From: Gordionus sp. m RMFG-2023
Lineage: Eukaryota; Nematomorpha; Gordioida; Chordodea; Parachordodidae
Assembly (NCBI RefSeq): GCF_954871325.1
Contig: NC_088778.1
Coordinates: forward strand, 15,961,666 to 16,025,665
Length of the DNA stretch: 64,000 nt
Direction of reading: 5' to 3'
Below, piece after piece: positions 45,824-56,870 of the stretch. Position 1 is the stretch's first letter. The number at the start of each line of letters is the position of its first letter. The notes beneath the pieces are model-generated. The model searched no databases and had not been told where the DNA came from. It saw only the letters and a list, made by a program, of their open reading frames with translations. The position numbers were made by a program, and so were the translations under genes.

Positions 45824-46522
45824 CAAGCAATCGGTGCTATCAAAACTATCAATATTCTCAATTTAAAAGATCGTGAAAATAGATCTTTAAATCGACGAGG
45901 TTCGGCTCTCATGAAAAGCTCGAAAAGTGAAATTTCACTCAATACTCTAAAACCTTTAATCACCCCAAAATATTCACCTCTTCCTTTAAATAAAAAGCCA
46001 AGCATCACTCCCAAAGTTCAACCCCCTTCCTCTATTCAAATATTCATGCCATCACCTAAACCTATCTCTTCAAACGCTTCCTCGAATAACTACGTACTCA
46101 ATAAAGATAAATCTCCACCCAATTCCAACAATGCAAAAACCATAGATAACAAACCCCTCCCAAATTCGTCAACTTTCCCTAAGACCACTCGGCATGTAGA
46201 ATTTGAAAAGCAAAATACAAAACCAAATCAAAGTTTTTTCAATACTCAAAATGCAAAATCTTCTAGCGAAATAACCATCAATCCTTTACCATCTTCATTT
46301 GATTATAATAAGAGAAATACTCTAACGGGAACGACTATCGACCTTAATTCCTCAGATTCGAAACGGAAAAAGGAATCAGTTACTAATACCCCAAATCAAG
46401 AATATAAGGGTAATACACCTAGAAATCATCATAGCATGGCTGAAAATTTCTTCAAGCCCATCAGCAATTTAAGGAGAATGTTCACTCATGCTAAACATGA
46501 TGGTCGAACAGGAAAAAAATAA
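45824..46522 (+). CDS. MLCK-like kinase, terminal exon
   Basis: It opens QAIGAIKTINILN, continuing the calmodulin-binding helix begun in exon 5 (RWQ-QAIGAIKTI, compare RWQKTGxAxRAxxR in MLCKs). A low-complexity Ser/Pro/Asn/Lys tail of about 200 residues follows, ending ISNLRRMFTHAKHDGRTGKK and TAA at 46520-46522. There are no Ig or fibronectin domains in the tail, unlike titin and smooth-muscle MLCK. The six exons give 528 codons if translation starts at 37784. Confidence 0.93.
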   Translation, partial: QAIGAIKTINILNLKDRENRSLNRRGSALMKSSKSEISLNTLKPLITPKYSPLPLNKKPSITPKVQPPSSIQIFMPSPKPISSNASSNNYVLNKDKSPPNSNNAKTIDNKPLPNSSTFPKTTRHVEFEKQNTKPNQSFFNTQNAKSSSEITINPLPSSFDYNKRNTLTGTTIDLNSSDSKRKKESVTNTPNQEYKGNTPRNHHSMAENFFKPISNLRRMFTHAKHDGRTGKK

Positions 46523-46741
46523 AAATATATTTCTAAAAAATGCGAAAAAAATTTTTTTTTTTATTTTATTGTTATTAATATTGTATTAAACTTATATTTT
46601 TTTTTGTACATTTATTTTTTACTTCCAAAATTTTAAATTGTATATTATTCAAACGAATTAACCGGTATCATCATACATTATCTTATATATTAATTGGAGG
46701 TATTAAAACATTTATTAAATAAAAATCTATTTAAAAAATAT

Positions 46742-46815
46742 TAACGTTACTTTAGTTACCTAACTTGTTACATTCCAAAAATAGTAACGCGTTATGTTAC
46801 TCTGAAAGAGTACTG
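46742..46815. repeat. GTTAC-rich hAT-end fragment ending in GAGTACTG
   Basis: AACGTTACTTTAGTTACC, ACTTGTTAC, AGTAACGCGTTATGTTACTC and a final GAAAGAGTACTG resemble the subterminal region and tip of the AGTGCTGT-type hAT seen at 49065 and 60692. Only one end is present. Confidence 0.5.
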
Positions 46816-46853
46816 ATTTTACTATTTATTTTTTTTAGATATAATATTTATAT

Positions 46854-47122
46854 CAGCAGCAGAGGTGCCATTTCTACGGCCCGACCCAGATTTTTTTTTT
46901 TAAAAAAAATTTCGGCCTTGCTGGAATTTTTTAAAAATATATTACATTAATTTTTAAAGCTAATAATGGCGATTTAAAATACTCGTTTTAAAATATACAG
47001 TCTCGGCTCGTTATTTTTAAAAAAATATTAGGCCCGGCAGGTATTTTTAAAAAAAATTTTAGGTCTGGCCCGGCCCGGGTATATTTAAAAAATAAAACAC
47101 TGGTCGGGTCTGCAGGTTTCTG
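46854..47122. mobile_element. Miniature hAT with G+C-rich ends
   Basis: The left end CAGCAGCAGAGGTGCC is followed by ACGGCCCGACCC, and the right end reads GGTCGGGTCTGCAGGTTTCTG. The interior carries AGGCCCGGCAGG and GGCCCGGCCCGGG. The flanks ATTTATAT and ATGTAAAT agree at 6 of 8 positions. It belongs to the family of 37216, 47560 and 63561. Confidence 0.65.
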
Positions 47123-47559
47123 ATGTAAATAAAAAGCTATAAAAATACAATATTATAATAGATTAAATAAAAATAGATTTATAATTATTATATAGAACAT
47201 TTTCTAACCATATTTTATTTATTTTTAACAACAATTTCTTTTCCAAAAGACAGGAACGTTTACAACCTAACATAACTTTTTCAGTACCAAAGACACGCTC
47301 AATTGTTGCCTATGATTGATGGCTAGTGTCATATTTAATGAAATTCGTTAAAAATACTCAAATAATTTTTTTTTTACTCTCTAAAAATACTTAAAGAATT
47401 ATAATTTTACCATCTAAACCTTAATTTTTTAATTCTATAAAATATAAGAAATTTTTATTAAAAAATCTTAGACACATTTCTTTTATAATCAAACTTTCAT
47501 TTCACTTTAAAAACTTGTAAATTATATTTAAAAAAACTAAACAACGCGACGATTCGTAT

Positions 47560-47972
47560 CAGAGACCATCATGGGCCGGCCCGCGGCCCGCAGGCCCATA
47601 CCTTGCCCATTCATATTTTTTAGCGGGTCTGGGCCGGGCCGGGGTTTAAAAAAAATTTTTTTAATGTGCTTATGCCTAAAATTATTAAATTTAAGTTTAG
47701 ATTATCTAAAACAGTTGCTAATTTAATGAAATATTGACTTTTATTTTTCTAATAATAATATATTTCAGTATTGTAAACAAAATGATTGCCTAAATATATT
47801 AAAATATTGTTATTTTTATTAAATAAAAAAAATTATTTTTTATATATGGTCTTGGGCCGGGTTGGGAAATTTTTGTGAAACTTATTATGGGATTGGGCCG
47901 GATTTGGGAATTTTTTTAAAATTAAATATGGGCCGGGCTTGGTCAAAAAATTAAGGCTCATGAAGGTCTCTG
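47560..47972. mobile_element. 413-bp miniature hAT with G+C-rich ends
   Basis: The left end CAGAGACCATCATGGGCCGG and the right end GGCTCATGAAGGTCTCTG are inverse over 16 of 18 positions. The flanks ATTCGTAT (47552-47559) and ATTCCTAT (47973-47980) agree at 7 of 8. The interior has GGGCCGGGCCGGGG and GGGCCGGGTTGGG blocks separated by AT-rich DNA. Confidence 0.9.
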
Positions 47973-49064
47973 ATTCCTATAAACGCTATAATACGAATAT
48001 GGTTAGATTTTGACATTTCCTATTTTAATTGTAAAAGCGCACTTAGTAATAGAATACTTTAATAAACAATCGCTTAACCTTAATGCTTAAAGTCAAAAAA
48101 TTGGAATCCTCTTTCAATTTCACCATAATCATTTTATCTTATTTTTGTATCACATTTTCCACAAATGACACAAGTATATTTGACTACCCTTTTATGCTAC
48201 CGCTAAATTATAAGAATATTTATTAAAGCTTGATTCAGAGTCTTATTTTTTGAAATATGATAATTGATCTTTGATAAAGGTGATAGTATATTATTTTTTT
48301 TATATATTTCGTTTATTTAAATATTTCGTTTATTTAAATTTTTTATATTATAATTATTACTTTAGTACTTCTAAATTCTTGGTTCTATCTTAAATCTTGA
48401 TATGAATTTTAGGAATTTTCATATTTCGTTATTATTTTTTTGTTTATACTGTTTACGCAATGGATTGATGATTAAACCAAAATACATACTATTTAACATA
48501 TTGATCTAAGTTTTAGAATGAGTGCTTTCAAAAGTTGGTAAACTTCATCCTTAAGACTGCGTCTTAATATGAGTCAGAACTGAAAAGAACAAAGCTTCAA
48601 ATATATTTTCAATCGAGGAAGAGGAATCAATGCATTTAGACGTATTTTTGAATCGCAATTTATACAAAATTTACTCAGCCCAAGGCGTGCCCTATTTTTA
48701 ATTGACTTATAACTGGTTTTTATTTATTGACTGAAATTCTGATTGATGATACGTACTAATCTGGCATTACATATTTAGGTCACCCCCTAGATATTCAATG
48801 CATCTGTTTTCGTTCAAGCATGATGCATGCCGATCTTGGCTTTTATTATTTTTGCCAATAATGAGTATTTCTTAAAACGATATACAACACGGATTCAACT
48901 ACCAATATATACTAAATACGTACAATTATTAATATAAATTTCAAGAGTTAATGCTTACAGGTTTGACTGACTCTATTCAAGTTTTTATTTCGCTTGTTAT
49001 CAGATATTTTTCTATATTTTTTGTTCTGGCATTATTCCAATTTTTTTAAAAAAATCTTATTTTA
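47973..49064. other. Intergenic DNA, nothing assigned
   Basis: AT-rich, with a 17-bp ATTTCGTTTATTTAAAT duplication at about 48306-48341. No coding signal. Confidence 0.5.
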
Positions 49065-49150
49065 AGTGCTGTAAACGTTACTAGAAAAGAAACGCGTTAC
49101 CGTTACTCGTTACCTTTCAAAAAAGTAACGGACTACTTGTTACTTAAAAA
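49065..49150. mobile_element. Left end of an AGTGCTGT-type hAT element
   Basis: It starts AGTGCTGTAAACGTTACTAG and carries repeated CGTTACC/GTAACG motifs. The matching inverse end ACTTCACAGCACT is at 60680-60692 and the flanks TTATTTTA (49057-49064) and ATATTTTA (60693-60700) agree at 7 of 8 positions. The two may be ends of one element later filled by the gypsy and hAT insertions. In AT-rich DNA the flank match alone is weak. Confidence 0.55.
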
Positions 49151-49491
49151 AATTAAATATATACAAAAATAATATTTATTTTTTTCCGACAATATATAAT
49201 AAAATAAAATTATACAAAAAGAATATATAAGATCGTTTTATAAAAAAAATATTCATATATTTAATTTTAATATAAATAAAATTATATAAAAATAATATAT
49301 TATAAGATAACTTTTTAAGTGTATTCTGGATATCCATAGTTGATATTGAATTGTATTAAACGATAGAATAAGTATAACAAAATACTATTTAAATTATTTA
49401 AATTATTCAAAATTTCTTTATTTCTTATAATAATCTTTTTCTTTAAAACTTTGACAATTTTTTTTAATGAATTAATCTTTACAAAATAAAA

Positions 49492-49722
49492 ACTAAAATT
49501 ATATAATTATTATTTCTTCTTTTTTTATAAATTTAACAAAAATTTTTCAATGAATTAATTTTACAAAAAAATATCTTTTCAAAAAAATATATTATTATAA
49601 TAATTATTATTTTTTTTTTTACATTAAATAATAATTATTTTTTTCCTCCAATCAGATGTCTACAATCCATCTGATTGACATTTGAGGCTTATATATATAC
49701 ATTTTTTTAACATACTAAGACA
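49492..49722 (-). repeat. Gypsy 3' LTR (left copy)
   Basis: Uninterrupted copy of about 231 bp. On the minus strand it begins TGTCTTAGTATG just after the polypurine tract. The outer edge (ACTAAAATT on the plus strand) is set by where similarity to the right copy ends; it does not show a textbook CA end, so this boundary may be off by a few bases. Confidence 0.85.
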
Positions 49723-49734
49723 TGTCACCCCTTT

Positions 49735-51027
49735 ATGGGTCAACGACATTCTTCACCATTAAATATAATATTTAATATATATTTTGAAAAATATTATATT
49801 ATTAATTATGTTGTTATAATAAGAGAATTTTCTTCTTTAGAATGTATTCATAAGGAAAAATACGGATATCCAGTTGTCCCTTTTTACTCCATATTTATAT
49901 ACTCTTGAGCTTGATTACTAGTTGTACCGATAATCATCATGCGATTGCAGGCTTGACTCGAATAACGATAGTCAGCATTTAATCGTTGGCTTGATCTGAA
50001 TAACGCTGGCCCTCCATAACATCAATTGAAACGACCGAAAATTTTTCCCGAATTGTCTTCTCACTTTTGTGAATCCCATTGGTTCAATCACAAGGTCAAA
50101 GTTTATAGTCTTAGTTCAACTATAAGGTCAAAGTTTATAGTCTCTTTATTGTCTAACACAATTTGAATCTTTTTTCTTTATACCATAGCAACATCAAAGT
50201 AAACCGTCCATGAAAACAAAAAAAACATAACTTTCTTTTTCTTTTTCCACTGACCATCCATCACAAAAATTTACATTTTTTATTAACTTTTTCTTTACTT
50301 TCCTTGAAAAAAAAAACAACTGCTCGGTATATAACATAATCATAAACGATTCCCTCGTTATACCATTTAATTACTTATATTATACTCCTATCACTCTACA
50401 ATGAGGATACTCGAGTATATAAAATAATCAATAAATTAATAAAATACTTTCCTCCGATGGACTTTAATACCATGTAACCGAAAGTATAAATTACCAAAAC
50501 ACCCCCAGTTGTTCAGTATTCAACTAATTCATTAAGTTATATAATTTTGTTTTGTAATCCACTAATTTTATCAATTACGTGATTATTTAAATAACCAAAG
50601 GAATCTCTTCCTTCAAGGGAATACAAAAAAAATTGTCTTTGCCCTTCAATACCCTGAGACTCAATTATAATCCCGTATAATTATAGGATGTTGAGTTCTC
50701 CCTCCGAAATATAAAAATCCCTTCATTTTCCAGGCTTTTCAAAGTTTCAATTAAGCATCCTCTAATGGATTCCATTAACACTTAATCCCAAAGAAGCCTA
50801 CCCCTATCTTTATGATAGTATCTTACTCCCAATACTACGCAAGTATCGTTATCAGAGTATCCCAAAAGAATCAATATTTTCATTATTCACATTTAACATA
50901 TTATGCTATATTACTACAATAAATTTCATTATTCATCTTTAACACATTATGCTATATGATTCCAATAATCTAAGATTCTGGAAAAATAATCAGATAAGAT
51001 TAATATTTAAGTATTTTCATATTATCT
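49735..51027. other. Non-coding 3' part of the gypsy element
   Basis: About 1.3 kb between the integrase region and the polypurine tract. I see no envelope-like or other domain. A motif TTTCATTATTCA-TTTAACA(T/C)ATTATGCTATAT is duplicated at about 50877-50960. Confidence 0.6.
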
Positions 51028-54000
51028 TTATCCTTTCTTACTTTCTCCTAACCTTACGTGATCATTGTGTCTGATTACCGTAATTCCATTTATTAGCAAA
51101 ATTTCATTTAATTTGGAACCAAGGTTTTCTACTATACGACCTTTTTCCCATTTCTTCCCTTTGTTATCAAACAAACGGGCCCATATAATTCTTCCCACAG
51201 GATATTTTATTACAATCTTATCAACCGAAGGTACACCAGTTCCATCTTTGGATTTTAAGAAATCCAACGGCATTCTGGTCCTTCTTCCCAAAAATAACTC
51301 CACCGGAGTAATTCCCTCTCGGTTTCTGGAATTATTATAATATAAATGTACCATCCAAACATCATTACTTTCTTGTTTGGCCTTTTTAATTCAATTTTTC
51401 ACGATAGCTACCATTCTCTCCGCCTGTCCATTGTAACTGGGATGATATGGTGGAGCTAATACGTGTTTAATTTCCATCGCATTACAAAAATCTTTGAAAC
51501 TTTCACTTACAAAGGCCGGACCTCCATCAGACACTATTGTCTTTGGAATCCCAAATCTAGCCCATAACCTTTGTAACAATTTGATAACAATTCAAGTGGT
51601 TAATCCATGAACCTCTTCATATTCAATCCACTTAGAATATGCATCAACAACTAAAAAATACGACTTCTTGTTTAAGTCAAAGAAATCCACGTGAACACGC
51701 TCCCACGGCCTTTCAGGTCTCGGCCAATAACTGCCTATTTCCTTCCGGGGCATAACGGCACACGAATTACATGGAATACAACTCCTTGTAATCTTTTCAA
51801 TATCATCGCTCATTCCAGGCCACCATACATACTCACGAGCCCAAGATTTCATTTTATCCCGACCCTGATGTCCTGCATGCAACAATCGTACAATTTTACT
51901 CCGTAATTTCAACCGAATCACGGCTCTATTACCCCGCATCAAACAATCATCCACTATGGACAATTCCTTTTCAATTTTTTTATAAACTTTACTATTATTT
52001 TTCCACGGTTCTTGTCCCGTCAAAAATAATTTTACTCGACCCAATTCCTTATCCCCTAAGGTATTGCTTTTAAGATCCTCCCAATTCGTAGGACCACCCT
52101 TTAACATATGTGATAAAGAACAAATTAATACCCTGTCTTCATTCACCATTATACTTTTGTTACCGTCAAGATCCCCTTCACTGGATCCTAACCTAGATAA
52201 AATATCAGGCAAACAATTTTCCTTGCCCCTGCGATATCTGATTTCCACATTAAAACTTCCCACCAGTAACAACCAACGTTGCAACCGGGGAGACAGCATT
52301 AACTCTTTATTATCTTTTTTAAATAAATGAATTAACGGCTTATGATCCGTGTAAATTATAAATCTTTTACCGATCAAATATTCACGACATTTGGTTAATC
52401 CAAAGATAACCGCTAGGGCTTCTTGTTCAATAACCGAATATCTAGTTTACACTTCCCTGAAAACTCTCGAAAAAAATATGATGGGTCTTTCCACACCATC
52501 CATTAAATGTAACAATGCACCTCCAACCCCCTTGTTGGATGCATCAACTGCCAATATGATCTCTAAATCATTATTAAAATATACCAAAATCGGTTCCTCA
52601 CCAATTTTTCCTTTTAAAATATCAAAAGCATTTTTCTGTTCAATTTTCCACACAAAATGAACACCTTTCTTTAATAAACCATACAATGGAGATGCCAATT
52701 TTGCAAAATCTTCCACAAAACGATGATAATAATTTACCATTCCCAAAAATGATTGCAACTCCGCTTTATTGGTTGGCGGATTCATATTCGTTATATTTTT
52801 TTAATTTTTTTCCAGAGGTTTCACCTCCATTACATTTATGCGATGTCCTAAGTAGATAACTTCCGTTACCCCAAGAACACTCTTTTCCTTGCTGGCCCTC
52901 AGACCCTTATCACGAATCCGCTTGAAAACCTCTTCCAAACGTTGATTATGTTGCTCTGGTGTTATACCAGTCACCAACACATCATCCATATAATAATAAA
53001 CTCCTTCTAGGCCCTGGAAAACTGATGCCATAGTGCGCTGAAATATCGGCGCTGACACACTTAATCCAAACGGTAGCCTACAAAAGGCAAATAATCCTTT
53101 CGGAGTCGTTATTTTGTAAATAATTTATGAATTTCTTCTTTCAAAGGCAATTGCAAATAAGCCGAAGAAAAATCAACCTTGGAAAAATACTTGGCACCTT
53201 TTAAACTGGCCAAAATTTCCTCAATCCTAGGCAAGGGATATTTTACCTCCACTACCCATCTATTTAACGTTACACGGAAATCAGCACATAGCCTTAACTT
53301 TCCATTCGATTTTCTAACAGGTACCAATGGTGTGGCCCACTCACTATATTCCACAAGAACAATGATGCCATCTCTAACCCATTGATCCAATTCTTCATCG
53401 ATTTCCCTTTTCCACTCAAAAGGAACTCTTCGACAAGCCAAAAAGATGGGTGAAAAACCCTCTTTAAGTTTAACGTCTACTTGATAATCATTTAAACGTC
53501 CTAATTTTTCTTCAAAAATTATACCATATTTTCTAACCAAAACAGGTATAGCCAGATCGATCTTTTTTAATCCATCGATTTCAATTTCCATAAATTGATC
53601 CCTATCAATTTTACCATTTATTTCCGTATGATCAGAACTGATCCCTACCCTTTCAGGAGTTTCAATAAAATTATTATTACCGACAATCCTATTTTCATCG
53701 TTCAATAATTTAGATATCCCTTCTTTCTGAAGTTCATCTCGGATATTATCCGCCATTAAATCTCCTTTATCACTAGCTAATCCGCTATCAATAATAAATA
53801 AATTCCAATAATTATTATAGGGTCCAATTGTGGTAATCCAATCCCATCCCATAATAGTTTCCACTGCTTTTCCCACTATCCATAAATCTAAACTTATGAT
53901 AGTATCATTAAAAACCACATACCATTGAGTTTTAACCAAAACCTCAATTTCAGAACCATCGAACTGTTTTAAACACATATTTTCTTTAATAATCACGCCA

Positions 54001-54618
54001 TTAGGCCAATATTTATAAAAATTTTCACAAGACATTATCGAAATGCTCACACCAGTGTCAAATAGCATATCAATATACCTGCAGTCAATTCTCAAGTTAA
54101 CCCTAGGACATTGACTCAGTCTATTTATTCCATCAGTCCTTAAAATTTCACAAGTTTTAAGGGGCTGATCGTTATACATTCCTCATGCATTTCATTAAAA
54201 TTTAAATTTCCTCCTAAATTCAACTCAGAATTTCGAGGCTTTTTGCTAATATAACTATATTTTTTCATAATATCCCGAGGATATTTCTCCCATTTAAAAT
54301 TATCAACATTTTTTCTATTTGTATATTTCACAATGCTCCCAGGAAATTCCCATTTAAAAGCATTATTTTTCATTATATTCACATTAAAACTATAATCCGT
54401 TTTAACTTTATCTTCATGATAACAAACATTTTCATTAAAACCATTAAAATTATGAGAATCCCATCTCTTTTTATTATAATATACTTTCTTAAAATTTTTA
54501 CTAGAATTATATAATTATTATTTCTTCTTTTTTTATAAATTTAACAAAAATTTTTCAATGAATTAATTTTACAAAAAAATATCTTTTCAAAAAAATATAT
54601 TATTATAATAATTATTAT

Positions 54619-55610
54619 TATAACGAAAAAATATTTTTTTTGTGGTTAAAATCTAAATATAGTTGCGATGCAAAATATATATAAAATTAACAATGACTAT
54701 ATTTGATAAACTAGGAGGGAAATGGGAGTGTTTCGAAGAAACATTTGTAGTTCCCCTTTAGGATTTCAAATTGGACTTTTTGTTTAAGAGATAGGGACTC
54801 GTTTTTGACCCCTGTCCTTAACGAAATTCTTCTACCCAATTGATTTAAGAACTTTAGGGATTGGGGACCGGGGTTTCCAAGGACGCTAAAAATTAGGGGA
54901 ATAAATATAAAAGAGTTAGGGAGGAATCTATATTTATTAAACTTATTGGTTTCTTGTAGTTCCAAGGGGTCGGTATTTCCGTTAGCCGGAAAGGAGGTAA
55001 CACAAGAGACGTCCCAGACAAGTCTTTTGCCGCCGTGCCAAGACGTTAAAGACATGCCGTCAGGGCGCTTACCGTCAGCATTTAGGAGCCCCAATGGCTC
55101 CAAGCTATTGGGGAAACCGGCCGAAATCAAGGCTTTGCCGATTAACCTATTAAGATTGTCGTGCCTCAGGAAACGGCCACTGACTTTGAGGCACGAGAAA
55201 CAATGTCTAGAGAAAGGATCAACCTGTTTGTGACAGGCGGCACAGGTGTCCACAGAAGGGATAAGGCAACCAAGCCTATGGCCAATGGCAGTTTGAAACT
55301 CATCGTCTGTGAGTAACGTTTCCTTTTTACCACTCGGAATCGCGTCTAGCCATTCATGGCCGTTAGAGTTTTTTTTTGCGTTTCTGAGCAGTTGAAGGTT
55401 AGTTAGCTCAGGATACATACAAAGTTTTTCAAACGAGCATTGAAGCATAGGGACCAGGAAGCTCTTTAGATGGCAGGAAATTGGCTGCTCGGAGCCTTGG
55501 GTGATTAGAGTAAGCCACTCTTGTTTAGCTGAAGATAGAAGGGGATCGTTTAACTCGATAAGCGAGGAAATAGAATCGGCGAAGGATATTCGAGATGAAA
55601 GAAAACACGA
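54619..55610 (-). mobile_element. 5'-truncated LINE inserted in the gypsy LTR
   Basis: A 992-bp minus-strand insertion whose 5' edge cuts into an open reading frame and whose 3' part holds a stop codon and about 90 bp of 3' UTR without a poly(A) tail. Truncation at the 5' side is usual for non-LTR retrotransposons, which copy from the 3' end. No target duplication is obvious because the site lies in an ATTATTAT/T-run context. Confidence 0.82.
54711..55609 (-). CDS. C-terminal zinc motif and restriction-like endonuclease domain of a LINE
   Basis: The frame is open from the truncated edge at 55609 to a stop at 54711 (about 298 codons). It contains a zinc-binding pattern C-x2-C...H-C-x2-C (DTCAACHKQVDPFSRHCFSC), then RHDNLNRLIGKALISAGFP and GKRPDGMSLTSWHGGKRLVW followed by DV. 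The arrangement Cys/His cluster, Arg-His, then P-D-x(12-14)-D is that of the restriction-like endonuclease at the C-terminus of R2/R4-type LINEs. Very similar domains (HCxSCRxSxGRxxRHxxLN, DGKRPDG) occur in invertebrate retroelement proteins. The reverse transcriptase lies upstream and is missing. The absence of any stop over 298 codons indicates a recent insertion. Confidence 0.75.
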
Positions 55611-55722
55611 TTTTTTTTACATTAAATAATAATTATTTTTTTCCTCCAATCAGATGTCTACAATCCATCTGATTGACATTTGAGGCTTATATATATATAC
55701 ATTTTTTTAACATACTAAGACA

Positions 55723-56141
55723 ATAACATCTTTATGTAACAATTTTTTATTTATTTTTAGCAACAATTGATTTCAAAATTTTGATCATACAAACAAGAGC
55801 GCTTAGTGCTCAACACAGCTGGTTAAATAATGGGATGTTATATATAGTATTATATTAATGAATAAAATCTATAATGAAATTCTCTATAAAATTTTGTTAT
55901 TGGATAAATTCTGGTTACGCCACTCTTTCATATATATTTATTATTTAGACAAAGATTTGTAAAATCACTATTTTTTTATTAATTTATTAACAATTATAGT
56001 CAAACCAATAGCAATACTTAAACAAAGATATAAAAAACTCAATATAATACTTTAAACCAACACCAATATTTTGTTAATTTTGGGTTTTTAATGTTGGTTT
56101 CCAGCCCAATACTGTAGTATTATTTAATTGCTTATAGATGC
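55723..56141. other. Short intergenic stretch between gypsy and hAT copies
   Basis: AT-rich; contains a hAT-end scrap CTGGTTACGCCACT near 55910. If 49065 and 60692 are ends of one element, this would be part of its interior. Confidence 0.45.
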
Positions 56142-56870
56142 GATACTGATACCGATCCAATATTTATATTGTTTTTAACCACCCCCCTTTGAACCAAGTG
56201 TAATTAAGAAATCAATATTTTTTATGCAAAAAATCAAATTATCCATTTAATTTAATTTTTTTTATTTCTCCAATTAAGACTATAATTTAAAAAACATATA
56301 TTTGATAATATATCCATTTTATGTTGGTATGAATTATAAAATTATATTTAATATATAAAATTATAGTATATTTTTTTTAAATAAATACGAGAGCCTCTCG
56401 ATTTTCTGGCAATAAGCTTCTACGATATGGAGTATCTAATCTATATCCCCTGCCGTATTGAAAGTAAACTCAGATGATTCCACAGATAACGCATTTTGCA
56501 AAATTATCTTTGTCTTTTGTAAAATATTTCCATAATTCAGATACCATATTTAAAAATATTCTTTTATTTAAAGTATAATTAATAAAATTGGCGTTATTAT
56601 TTAAAAAGATTTAAAATAATTAAAACTTTGGATGTTCCTTTCTTTCTATTTTAATAAAAAAAACTTTTAAAATACTATAAATCTATTTTAAAAAATAAAA
56701 TTTAAAGGGTGTTTATGCATTTGCATTGTTTAAAAAAATATTATTTAGAAAATATTATAATAATGTAAAATAAATATACATAACATAAAATAACAGAAAA
56801 AAGAAAAGTAAAAAGATCGGATCGGTTTTTTACAGTTATCGGCCCGATCCGATATTTTTGGAAAATCCCT

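Larger units (their letters stand above)
49492..55722 (-). mobile_element. Ty3/gypsy LTR retrotransposon, broken fossil
   Basis: A minus-strand Ty3/gypsy-type element flanked by LTRs of about 231 bp. Parts in order on the minus strand: an aspartic protease near 54.0 kb (LFDTGVSISIMS), reverse transcriptase around 52.8-53.5 kb (YYMDDVLV), RNase H around 52.2-52.6 kb (IYTDHKPLIHLF), and integrase around 51.1-52.1 kb with its zinc-binding and DDE regions. This protease-RT-RNase H-integrase order defines Ty3/gypsy. A polypurine tract AAAGGGGTGACA abuts the 3' LTR. No recognisable gag or env is seen. The reading frames are broken in several places (about four or five). The two LTRs differ by roughly one substitution and one 2-bp indel outside the later LINE insertion, so the insertion is young. 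Confidence 0.9.
54500..55722 (-). repeat. Gypsy 5' LTR (right copy), split by a LINE insertion
   Basis: The LTR sequence is present as 54500-54618 and 55611-55722, together matching the left LTR almost exactly. The 992 bp between them is a non-LTR retrotransposon fragment that entered after, or together with, amplification of this LTR. Confidence 0.88.

Noticed and set aside
49486-49491. 5-bp target duplication for the gypsy element
   Set aside because: Left ATAAA and right ATAAC agree at only 4 of 5 and the LTR outer edge is uncertain, so no duplication is claimed.
51065-52660. Several plus-strand frames of 70-91 codons
   Set aside because: Antisense shadows of the gypsy integrase and RNase H regions.
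54946-55233. 95-codon plus-strand frame
   Set aside because: Antisense shadow of the LINE endonuclease frame, which has clear family motifs on the minus strand.
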